Assembly (NCBI GenBank): GCA_023079485.1
Contig: CM041091.1
Span: 34,653,093-34,717,092 of the forward strand
DNA: 64,000 bases
Source: Archilochus colubris
Lineage: Eukaryota; Chordata; Aves; Apodiformes; Trochilidae
Reading direction: 5' to 3'
Position 1 is the first letter of the stretch, and every line of letters starts with the position of its first letter. The position numbers and the translations under genes are program-made. Positions 1 through 8,832 of this stretch are shown one piece after another. The notes below the pieces were generated by a model. It did no database searches. It had not been told where the DNA came from and worked only from the letters and a program-made list of their open reading frames with translations.

Positions 1-970
1 GTTAGTGGCTGTATGACTTGCCTTGCTATTTCATTTTCTCATTTGTTCCCTGCTTCTTCTCTGTGTATTAACACCTGGTGCTTTTGAGACGGCAATGGGT
101 TGTGCTGCCAAGGCATTTCCTGGCCACTGGAAGCCCCTGGATGTGCTGACTCACTGAGACAGGGGTGGGATAGTGGGGCTTGGCTTTTAAAAACAGCTGA
201 GTGTCTGTCTCCTTTAAAACCTCTGTCTTGTCTGCAGAAAACAAGAGTTTGGGCAAGTTGGTAAATACATTTTGGCTCTGGGTGAGCTGTGCAGTGAAAT
301 CAGCCATAAGGATGGATGGTCTGGGTTGAAAATGCAATGTCTGAAAGATGATGAATCTTCTGTGTCCTTACACTGTCAGTCTGGGGAGTTTGCAGTAGAT
401 ACCTTCAATTATTAATTCCAGCTGGGAGTTACTGTACATGCAACCTATTTATCTGTTGACCCTAAGCTGCTGCTCTCTCCAGAATGGAAATGAAAGGGTA
501 CATATGTCTTGGAATAAAACAGCTCTCTCTCTTACAAATGCATGGAAGGCTTTTATACCCACCCTACCTGCAGCTTTGCCTTTTGGCCCAAGGAGTTTTC
601 AAGATAGGGTTTCCAAACCTGGCAAACAGATTGACCCAGCACCACAAGTGAGGAAGTGCTCTGAATTCTCAGAGTTTTCATTTACTTTGTCAGACTATAT
701 AAGGGGAAATCCAGTCCTGTTTAAAGCTCAGAGAATATCATAGAATCATAGAATTGGCTGGGTTGGAAGCGACCTCAGAGATCATCAAGTCCAACCCTTG
801 CCCATGGCACTCAGTGAAGAAGAATAAAAAAAAGGATTAGGAATATTGCTCATTCAGCAGGGTCATCTCTGGTAATAAATTGGTGATAGCTTTAGTGTAG
901 CTTGAGGACTTGGAGTTTTGTGATTAAATAAAGGAGATACATGTTTTAACATGCTTGTCTTCCATTTTAG
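1..970 (+). other. GLRX3: Intron of GLRX3 (3' part)
   Basis: This stretch lies directly upstream of the first recognisable GLRX3 exon and ends in an acceptor-like TTTTAG at 965-970. I looked for the preceding exon, which should encode the start of the second glutaredoxin domain (the strand leading up to the CGFS motif), and did not find it, so the intron extends beyond the left edge. The only repeat I recognise is a short CR1 end at 737-812. The short reading frames here show no domain and are not supported as genes. Confidence 0.75.
737..812 (-). mobile_element. CR1 LINE 3'-end fragment
   Basis: The + strand shows the reverse complement of the CR1 3' terminus: two ATCATAGA-type repeats, then a GGTTGGAAG..GACCTCAGAGATCATCAAGTCCAACCC segment typical of avian CR1 ends. 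Only about 75 bp remain, as expected for the 5'-truncated copies that dominate bird genomes. The copy sits inside a GLRX3 intron, antisense to the gene. It cannot code for protein. Confidence 0.85.
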
Positions 971-3408
971 ATGGCAAGATGTGGATTCAGCAAGCAAATT
1001 ATAGAAATCATAAATAGTACAGGGTATGTAAGTGTTTTAATTTTTAAAATTTTTAAAGTTGTATTTACTGTGGGAAGCCAGCTCTGTTTTAAAAAACACA
1101 TTTTAAAATTTAAGAGCTTGGAATATATTGGTAGAAAACTTCCCCAAACATAATTTTCCTTGTTTAAGAGTATTCTAAAGTATCCTTCTGTACTACCCCA
1201 TAGTGTAAATCACTACTGCACTAACTTGATACCAAATCAGATGTGGTGTGTGTGCTATACTGGGCTGCTTCACCACTACCACGTAGTGATTGTCTTGCTT
1301 GGATTGAGGAGCTTATTCCAACAGTGAATTTTTATTTTTTTTTTTTGGCTGTGATTGCTGACATGAAAGAAATCCTTCCCCTCTGATAAGCAGCTCTGCT
1401 CAGGAGCAGTCCCTCTTGATCTGTTTCCTTAATCTTGGAGCCTCTCATGTTACCTAGCCTCAGTTTTCCTCTTCAAAGCTCTTCTCTCTGTAGTGGCAGA
1501 GATCACTATCATCTTGCTTTGAATAAACTCCTGTTCATTTCTACTGCTGGTTAGAGGTTAAGCAGTTGTCTTGATGACCAGAGGTTAGGGTGGGCTTTTG
1601 GAGATAACTCTGTATCAAAATACACCTTGGAAATTGTTCCTTCTCACTGACCAAGTGGCACTGATTTTGTTGGGTTTGTTTTGTTTCCCAGGGTTGATTA
1701 TGAGACGTTTGACATACTGGAGGATGAAGAGGTAATGAAGTTTTATCCAGCACTGAGGCTTTCAGTGTTACTTTTGCAGAGGTTGAAGTTTACATTTAAT
1801 GTCCTTTACATTTAGTGTCCTTTACATTTAATGCCCTTTACATTTAATGTCCTTTTCCTTAGGTACGACAAGGATTAAAAACCTTCTCCAACTGGCCAAC
1901 ATACCCTCAGTTGTATGTGAAGGGTGAGCTCGTCGGGGGGCTGGATATTGTTAAGGTAGGAATGGGAGAACCCTTTTGGAGATGTAAATAGTTTAAAACT
2001 GTAGCAATGTTTTCTGCCCACGACACAGAAATTCCTGCAGAGTGGCCCTAGATCTTGAGTTGCTTGGTTGCTTTTACTGCCACTTCTATTAGCTCAGCAT
2101 ACAGTTGGAAGGAGCTCTAAATCTCCAGCATTCTCATATGCTGAGATTTAGCAGTGAAATGTATTTTCTTGACAGCAGTCAGTTCCTGTTACTGTAAAGA
2201 CCATTTTTACCCCGTGGGTGCATTTTTACAGGTTTCTCTTCCCTGCTTTTACTCCTGACATTGCTTTTCTCAAATAAGGTGGGCGAGACATTTTTTTCCT
2301 AGCAAACAGTCTCATTCCTGGAAGAAAGTAAGGTTTATTGTAGTTGTTTGAACAGACCCTGAAGCAACAAAAATAGATCTGCATCTGTTACTGTGGTTTT
2401 TGATTTCTGTAACAGAGAAGGCACAGTGTTCTAAACCCCAAATACTCCTGAGCCCATTCTTGTCTGAATGTTTTATAGCCAATTCCTCAGACATTGCAAC
2501 TCCTGGGAAGATACAATCAATAAATCTCATTTAGTTCTAAAAATACTGGTATTACTTAAATTATATAGATTACTTTAATTTTATTTATTTAACAACTGTG
2601 TGGGTTATTTCAGTGATCAGTAAGTATAGTCTAGGGCATTGCAGAGATGCTGCAAAATACTTCTCTCACTGGAATTTAAATATAATTTGTCTGTTTGCAT
2701 TGTTAGACTGCATTTAGTTCCCACTGACTAACGTGTGTGGGCAGATGAATGTTGTCAGTATTTTAAAATGCTTTCCATAATATGAAATAAAGTTGAGGCA
2801 GCTGCTTCTCTTGAGATGTAGGAAAAGAATGTATGTTCTACAACGTGTTATTTAAAACCATTTCCTGGTGTTATCTGTCTCTTCAGTAAGATAACAACCT
2901 TGTAATTTGAATTCAAATCATCAAGATAATATGGCCAAGAGCTGCTTATTTAGGACTCTTACAAATCTTGAATGGGCTTGTTTGTATTAATGTGTAGTAA
3001 TAGCTAAATCTGTCAGTTGTTGGAGGCATATTGGATGTTATAAAATCTGGTGTATGCCTAAAATATATCTTGAATTAGGTCTTGTGGGATTTAGACCAGG
3101 GGCTTTAACTGGAGAGGTTGCTAACAACCCCTTCATTGGCAGGAGTATCTTTTCACTAAATAAATTTCCTCTCTTACTAAGTATAGAATTTAAATCCAAC
3201 ATGAGGGATGTTCAGTCTCTTGGTCAAGAGGGACCTCTAGTGGGTTCCCTTCATAACCAGCAGGCTGGTTTCCTTCCCTGTGCACTGCCCCTGCTGAAAC
3301 ATCAGCAGCATCACAAGATGTAAACCCAGAATAACTGCTGTGTTTATTTTCTTACAGGAACTGAAGGAAAGTGGTGAATTGTTGCCTGTTCTGAAGGGAG
3401 AAAATTAA
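971..3408 (+). CDS. GLRX3: Glutaredoxin 3 (PICOT), C-terminal exons (partial)
   Basis: Four exons join in frame: 971-1023 (53 bp), 1692-1731 (40 bp), 1863-1955 (93 bp) and 3358-3408 (51 bp, ending in TAA at 3406-3408). Acceptors are AG at 969-970, 1690-1691, 1861-1862 and 3356-3357; donors are GT at 1024, 1732 and 1956. The ~78 residues form most of a monothiol glutaredoxin domain. The CGFS active-site motif is at 980-991, WPTYPQ with the cis-proline loop that binds glutathione is at 1893-1910, and a GELVGGLD glutathione-binding turn lies at 1923-1946. The protein ends ...KGEN. The NSTG and [12 protein letters not shown] stretches identify the second, C-terminal glutaredoxin domain rather than the first. 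In vertebrates GLRX3 is a roughly 335-residue cytosolic and nuclear protein (thioredoxin-like domain plus two glutaredoxin domains). It binds bridging [2Fe-2S] clusters with glutathione and BOLA2 and acts in cytosolic iron-sulphur trafficking. The N-terminal two thirds lie off the left edge. No frameshift or lost key residue is visible. Confidence 0.95.
1024..1691 (+). other. GLRX3: GLRX3 intron (phase 2)
   Basis: The donor is GTATGTAAGT at 1024, a strong match to the vertebrate consensus. The acceptor CCCAG ends at 1691 after a T/G-rich stretch. The split codon is a glycine (GG at the end of the upstream exon plus G at 1692). I see no repeat other than a T-run near 1336 and no gene inside. 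Confidence 0.85.
1732..1862 (+). other. GLRX3: Very short GLRX3 intron (131 bp) with tandem repeat
   Basis: The donor is GTAATG at 1732 and the acceptor is TTCCTTAG, ending at 1862. The intron is phase 0 and only 131 bp long. Its 3' half is occupied by a 16-bp tandem repeat (1789-1852), so the branch-point and pyrimidine-tract region is built from repeat units. Confidence 0.85.
1789..1852 (+). repeat. 16-bp tandem repeat, four copies
   Basis: The unit TTTACATTTAATGTCC occurs four times in succession with no length change. Copy two has ATTTAGTG in place of ATTTAATG, and copy three ends GCCC. The last unit ends about 10 bp before the splice acceptor. Each unit contains a pyrimidine run and a TTTAAT stretch that could serve as a weak branch site. 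Confidence 0.9.
1956..3357 (+). other. GLRX3: Last GLRX3 intron
   Basis: The donor GTAGGA at 1956 and acceptor TTTCTTACAG ending at 3357 bound a 1.4-kb phase-0 intron. It is AT-rich and contains no repeat I recognise and no coding segment with domain support. Confidence 0.85.
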
Positions 3409-3635
3409 TGGCAAAGGGCCTCCTGGGGAACTGAAAGCCCTGGGACAGTTCCTTGTTTCTAGGTGACACTGGAGCAATAGACAACTTACCCATGAAAGCA
3501 ATCAGGAGTAAACACAGGCACCTTGTGTACTCTCTGTATTTCACCAGACACATGCTACACATGGAAATGTGTTTCCACTGAAGATACCATAATGTCAAGA
3601 TCTTCAAATTCAATTAAAAAATAATGCTAAAGAAC
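3409..3635 (+). terminator. GLRX3: GLRX3 3' UTR and poly(A) site
   Basis: After the TAA stop, about 205 bp of unique sequence leads to an ATTAAA hexamer at 3613-3618 (the commonest variant poly(A) signal). A GT-rich stretch at about 3639-3652 (GGGTTTGTTGTTG) fits a downstream cleavage element. Cleavage is therefore expected around 3630-3640. I saw no better AATAAA nearer the stop codon, so the UTR is probably short; longer isoforms cannot be excluded. Confidence 0.75.
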
Positions 3636-4769
3636 TCTGGGTTTGTTGTTGAAGTCCTTCTGTGTATCCATTGCTTTTGGATGTTTAAGAATGAGTAGTG
3701 ACCCCACTGTCCATTGCAGTACCATACAGACTGGGCAGGGCAATGGGAGGGTTGGTGCAGGGGCTTCCCTGCCCCCAGCTGGGCTTTTGGGTGGGTTTGT
3801 GGTCTGAGGAGCTGGGGGGCTTTGGCCATGGGGGGGTGTGTGGGGTGTCTGGGTGTCCCCCAGAGCACCCTGTGGCTGGGGAAGCTGCATGGAATGGGCT
3901 GGGAAACAATTCCAGCCAAAACCTGAGTGCTGGGGAGCATGGATTGGACTCTGCTGCTGTGTGGGGAGAGCTCTGCCTTTCTTGTAGGAATACCTGCTCC
4001 CTCTGCCTCTGGAATGGGGGCAGCTGATGGGGAAAAGGCAAAGTTTGGCTTTGCACGGGACAGGAGAGGCTGTGGGGCTGTGGTGGGTGAGGGGGAGATG
4101 AGTTGGGTAAACGCACCAAGGGATGAAGTAGGCAAGAGAAGGTAAGTGCTGGTGGCAGGTAGCTGGTGAACACCTGTACCTAGGAGGAGACATCCAAGGA
4201 AAAAGTGTGATTTGCACAGAAGAGGCAAAAAGGCAGTGAGGTGTCAGAGCTGCAGGGTCTGTCTGGGGAGAGGTGAGTGAGGGCTGGAGCTTGCATGGCT
4301 GCTGAAGTGTTTGACATCAGTGCTTGGCTGCAATTAACATCCTGTAACTTCTGTTCTACTTCCTTGTACTGTTCTCTTTCTTTTGATCTCTGATTTCCCT
4401 TGCTTGTCCCAAGATTTCAGTTAGATTTGTTATTTCTTGTACTTGAGCATTAAGGTGTAAGGAAAAAAAACAATAATTAGCCCTGAGGACAGTTAAAGGG
4501 GGACCAGGTTGCCTGGAGAGGTTGGGGCTCTTTGTCCTCAGGGCTGTTCAGGCCTCATTTGGATTAACCTCAGAGGAGCCTGATCTGATTAGATCCCCTT
4601 CTAGCAGCAGCTGATCTGGAGGAGGTGCAGATGTCTGTCCCATGCTGAGTGAGTCTGTCCTTAAGTGAGACAGCCGTGGGCAGAGGGCAGAACAGCACCC
4701 ATGAGTGGAGTGGCCAAAGGGCCCAGCTGCAGGGATTCATTGCTGCATGGCTATAACTATATTTAACTT
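3636..4769. other. Intergenic, G-rich zone just downstream of GLRX3
   Basis: The + strand is G-rich from about 3720 to 4290, with G runs of four to seven. One stretch (3830-3853) fits a canonical four-run quadruplex pattern. Four or more overlapping reading frames on both strands reach 70-204 codons here, but this is expected where stop codons are depleted by GC content, and none shows a domain. From 4300 to 4769 I see ordinary sequence with no element. Confidence 0.6.
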
Positions 4770-5150
4770 CTGAATCACACAATTATTTTGCTTGGAAAAG
4801 ACCTATAACAAGTCCATCCCTGCCCAGGCCACCCCCACCCCATGTCCCTCATCCCCACATCTCCAGGGCTCTGAAACCCCTCCAGGGATGATGGGGACTG
4901 CAGCCCTGCCCTGGGCAGCCTGGGCCAGGCCCTGACAACCCTTTCCAGGGAGAAATTGTTCCCCAGCTCCAACCTAAACCTCCCCTGGCACCACTTGAGT
5001 TGTGCCCAAAGTTCCTCTTGTCCCATCCCTTGTTCCTTGGGAGCAGAGCCCGACCCCCCCTGGCTCCAACCTCCTCTCAGGGGGTTGCAGAGAGCCAGAA
5101 GCTCTCCCCTCAGCCTCCTCTGCTCCAGGGGCTTTTGTGTCTCTGGTACA
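4770..5150 (-). mobile_element. CR1 LINE fragment (3' region, ~380 bp)
   Basis: The + strand reads as antisense CR1. It starts with a degraded 3' end (GAATCACACAATTATTTTG, then GGAAAAGACC). It continues through CCTCCAGGG, CTGGGCAGCCTGGGCCAG, CCAACCTAAACCTCCCCTGG and CTTGTCCCATCCC, and ends near CCCCTCAGCCTCCTCTGCTCCAGG. This is the longest CR1 copy in the window. It is 5'-truncated and keeps only the 3' UTR and end of ORF2, with no intact coding capacity. Confidence 0.9.
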
Positions 5151-5387
5151 TGCAGTAACTTCTACAGGCTCCAGATACATCCTGGAGATGAATTTTCAAA
5201 TAAGCCACAAGCTTCTGTCTCTTCCAAGACCATTTCTCTGAACAGAGGCTGTGACAGTGCTGTGCTTAGTTTAGAGTGACTTCAAGAGAGTCATTTTTTC
5301 CCAAGGTTCAGCTCAAAGACGAGGCCAGTGCCAGGCAGGGCTGGTTTGGTGTGGCCTGCTGGAGGCTGCACCTTCACCCTGCAGCAG

Positions 5388-5465
5388 ATCAGCTGGAGAG
5401 GAGGAGATCCAGCCGGGAGAGGAGGAGTTCCATCCAGGAGAGGAGAGTTCCATGCAGGAGCTGAG
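5388..5465 (+). repeat. Degenerate GGAGAGGAGGAG purine repeat
   Basis: Three imperfect units of a ~22-bp motif (GGAGAGGAGGAGNTCCA..C) follow one another, immediately downstream of AGATCAGCT. It is too short and divergent to assign to a family. Confidence 0.6.
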
Positions 5466-5724
5466 GGTGCGGGGCTGCGGGATGCAGCTTGAGGGCGCTT
5501 GGTGCTCAGGAGCTGGAGGCTGCTGATGCTGGGAAAGCTGCTGCCTCTCTGGACCATTTCCTGTGCCCACCAGGCTCAGGGGGAGCCGTGTGGATGGTAC
5601 AATTTTTAATTTTTTATTTTATCTTTTTAGGTTCAAAGCTAAACCCGCAGGCAGCTGCCTGCAAAGGCACCCCAGCTCTTCTGAAGCTTACCTCTTGGGT
5701 AGGGGGATAATAAAAGCTGCCCCC

Positions 5725-6345
5725 AGTTACCGGTGAATCCCCCACACAGCCCGGATATAATGGGAATGAAGCTGTAAAGGGTTAATGGGGCAGCTCGGGC
5801 TTGGGGTGGCTGTGGGGGCAGCCGGGATGCGCGGTGGGGTGAGAAGGGATGGGGGAAAGCTGGGGACAAGGGGACAGAGAGGACACCAGTGGGGCTGGGA
5901 CAGAAGGGGAGCAGATGCCGTGGGAACTGAGGCAGGGAGGGAGATGGGGCCAGGGCTGAGCCCCCCGGGAGGGGTTTCTGTCCCCCAGGCACGGGGGTGA
6001 TACCAGCCCCGGTGGCACAGCCGGGTGAGGGGCTCTGGCAGTGTCACCCAAGGAAGGACGGGCTGGCAAGGCTTTCGTGAAAGGTTTTCTGCTAGCACAA
6101 GTTAAAAATCTATAGTAATTACTACCGACTGGCTTTTTTTCCCTCCCCTTCTCCTTCTTTTCCCTGGGATTCTGCGTGTGTAACACTAGATGGAGCCTTC
6201 TGTGCGCTGGAGGGGCTGGAGCAGCGATCTCCGAGCAGCATCCTCAGCACAGTACCCAGAGGGCCAGGACGGAGCCAGAAAAACGCGGAGGGAAATTCTT
6301 CCTTAGCACCTACAGAGGGGAAAAAACCCCAACGAAACAACAAAC
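5725..6345. promoter_or_regulatory. Moderately CpG-enriched patch
   Basis: By eye I count about two dozen CpG dinucleotides in roughly 620 bp, against very few per kb in surrounding sequence. The patch is about 2.1 kb downstream of the GLRX3 poly(A) site. It does not reach the density of a classical CpG island. No TATA box or initiator clearly fixes a start site, so a role as promoter or enhancer is only a possibility. Confidence 0.25.
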
Positions 6346-8429
6346 ACGAGGTGTTTCTGTTTGCATGAAAAACACCCATCAGCTCCAAGCACTGGGGATG
6401 AGGTTTGCATCACTGCTAAAGCAGCTCCTGAAGTGCAGCCCCAGGAAGGGTTTTGTGGCTCTGGGAGCAATCTGCTCTCAGGTCTGAGGAGAGCTGCTTC
6501 AGTCCTTCAGACAGCTGCCCTGCCACAGCCACTTGCAGCTACCTTGCTTAGGAAGGTCGCTCAAAATGTGATGAGTTTTGATCTTTTCTTAATAAGCTGT
6601 TTTATTTATTTATTAATTATTTATTTTACATTATGTCTTTGTTGTTGGTGCTCTAGGGCACTGGCTGCTGATGTTTCTATATGTGGAGGGGGTTTGTGTT
6701 GGGAAGCTCCTTCCAGTGTTCTCCCCAGAGGAGCAGAGCAGCCTCAGCATTCTGCACACACTCCCAGCCGCTGGAAGCAACCAAGGAAGGAGCTTTACAG
6801 AACACTGGCTTCCAAGAAGATGGAACTGCAACACCATTATGAAATGAACCGTGCCATCTTAATTATTCTTTGCAAATTTTACACAGTGTGTAAACAACTT
6901 GGTGCATCTTGAAGAGATCCAGAGTGATTATAGGAGAAAATGCAAATATAAAATAAATTTGGGGCAAATTGCATGCGTTGGTACTGAGAATGGGAACTTC
7001 CAGGGAAGGTCTGGCAGAAAGGTCCAAGCACAGTGCTATAGGAGGTGCAGACCCTCTGAACCAAGAGACTGCCAGCAGTTTTCAAACCTTGCAGAAAAGG
7101 AGCCTTGCAGGAGGGTTAGTGACCTGGTTCTGCAAATATTTATGCACACTGCTTTGATTTTGTGCTCAGCTGAATGGTTCCCAATGAATTTACTAGAATC
7201 ACTTCATTAGAGCCTCTTGAGTGAGGAAACCAGGAAGGTAATTAAGCCTTTCACACTCCTACCTGTAAGAACAGACTTTAAAAATTCTCCTATTTAAGCA
7301 TCTAGACATGTGCTTCATAATTGGGTAGGAACAGGAAAATGTAGAGGTGGTTGAAGGTCTTCCCTGTCCTTGTGCTTTGCTCAGGTGCTGGGTAGGACAC
7401 CAGATTTATTGCATTATTGCAGTCAGGGAGGGAAGAGGAGAGGCTGCCAACACCTTGCAGGGTGCTCTCTGCAGAGGGCTGGTGGTCTCATTCCAGTGAG
7501 GAACAATCCCTGTCTGTAATCCCCCTGTAATCGCCCTGCTCACCACCCACCCAACCAAAAAGGACTCCATAAGCTTTTGGTTGATGGGCTCAGCCCAGTC
7601 AAGTAACACAAATGAGTTGAAAACAACAAGATCATTGTCAGCCAAGTAATTTGTCTTCTGAATGAAGGATGCTGAAGTCTCAGTGAATTCTGCCAGCAGC
7701 CCAGAACAAGGTTGTGTTCCCCACAGCACCTCAATTAACCTGTCCCTTCCTAGGTCTGAGCTATGTGGTAGAAACCACCAGATCTGCAGCCCCTTCCAGT
7801 GGGCAGCTTTCCTTTCTTTTCCAGGCTTTCAGGGGCTGCTCAGGGTCTGTTTGTGCCCTCCAACAAGATTACTACACCCAAGTGGAAGGAGTAATCTGTC
7901 AGAGCTGGCAGGCATCCTCTCTCCTGCTCTCTGCTCAGGTGTGGGTGGCTGTGTGGGCAGGACAGAGGGGCTGAAATGTGTTAAAAACTCTGCTAGTCCT
8001 GATTCTGGCAGTGACATGGGATGTGCTGTGCATAAAGCAAACATCCTGGCTCCAGCTCCCTGCTGATGCTCCCGTGGGAGAGCAGGAGAGGAGCATGGAG
8101 CTGGGCTTTGGCCCTTCTGCCCAGGGCTGGGGTGAAATCTGCAGGGTTTTTGATTACAAAAAACTCCTTATGCTTCCTATGCCTGTAAGTAATGTCCTGC
8201 TTGTTGTTGGGTTTTTTTTGGGTTTTTTTTTGTTTTTTGGGTTTTTTCCATCAGAGTGATGCCACTAATGCATAGAAATGAGGAAATGCCAGGAGCTCCC
8301 AGGCTGGAAACACAGCTGATTCCCAAGGAGAACTTCTGGATACACTGCCAGACACTTGTGGGGACCAGAGACCCAGGAGCTGCCCTAAAGATGAAGGATG
8401 TGGAAGGGATGGTGGCCTCTTCAAAAGAT
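6346..8429. other. Intergenic; no gene seen
   Basis: Unique sequence with an AT-rich run at about 6598-6645 (TTATTTATTTATTAATTATTTATT) and a G/T-rich low-complexity tract at 8200-8247 (T runs of six to nine separated by GGG). The open frame at 6361-6912 + (183 codons) crosses the AT-rich run and has no domain. Confidence 0.6.
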
Positions 8430-8485
8430 TTAATCTAATAATAGAATTGTTTTGGTCACTAAAAGACCTTTAAGATCATTTAATG
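8430..8485 (-). mobile_element. Degraded CR1 3'-end fragment
   Basis: The + strand sequence around TAGAATTGTTTTGGTCACTA and then AAAGACCTTTAAGATCATTTAA matches the antisense CR1 3' end (tagaat..ttggttgg..agagacctttaagatcatc..). It is about 55 bp long and diverged. Confidence 0.6.
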
Positions 8486-8703
8486 ATATTTTGAAGTGTC
8501 TTTGCTCTTTCCTCTCTTTCAGCCTGTGAAAGGCTCACAAGAAGGAGGTGCAGATCCCTGCTCATGCTGCTTTTTGGGGTAGCATTTGAGCATTCTGTAT
8601 TCTGGAAGTGTCAGCAAGGAAAAAGAGAGAACAGGCTGCCAGTCGATGGAAATTTATTTCTCAATAAATTATTTTTCCCCCTTTTTTCCCCCTATCTCCA
8701 CAG

Positions 8704-8832
8704 TGTTAACAGGGACATGCAGGACACCACAGTGACAGGTGAGGTGGATCTCCCCCCTGATGGACCAGGCTCAGGGCTCTGTTCTCCTTCCCCCAGCAGC
8801 TGCAGCCATTGCCAGATGTTCCAGAGGAAGAT
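8704..8832 (+). other. Candidate exon of an unknown transcript
   Basis: A strong pyrimidine tract (8674-8700) ends in CCACAG at 8703. After 129 bp there is a GTAAGTCA donor at 8833, close to the vertebrate consensus. The segment is 43 codons long and open in the frame running through 8564-8836. I do not recognise the peptide and see no domain. It could equally be a non-coding RNA exon or a chance pairing of sites. Confidence 0.25.

Noticed and set aside
3614..4228. 204-codon minus-strand frame overlapping the GLRX3 3' end
   Set aside because: Two further minus frames of 162 and 196 codons overlap it; the run of open frames follows from the G-rich plus strand (proline/serine/histidine-rich reading) and no antisense gene features are seen.
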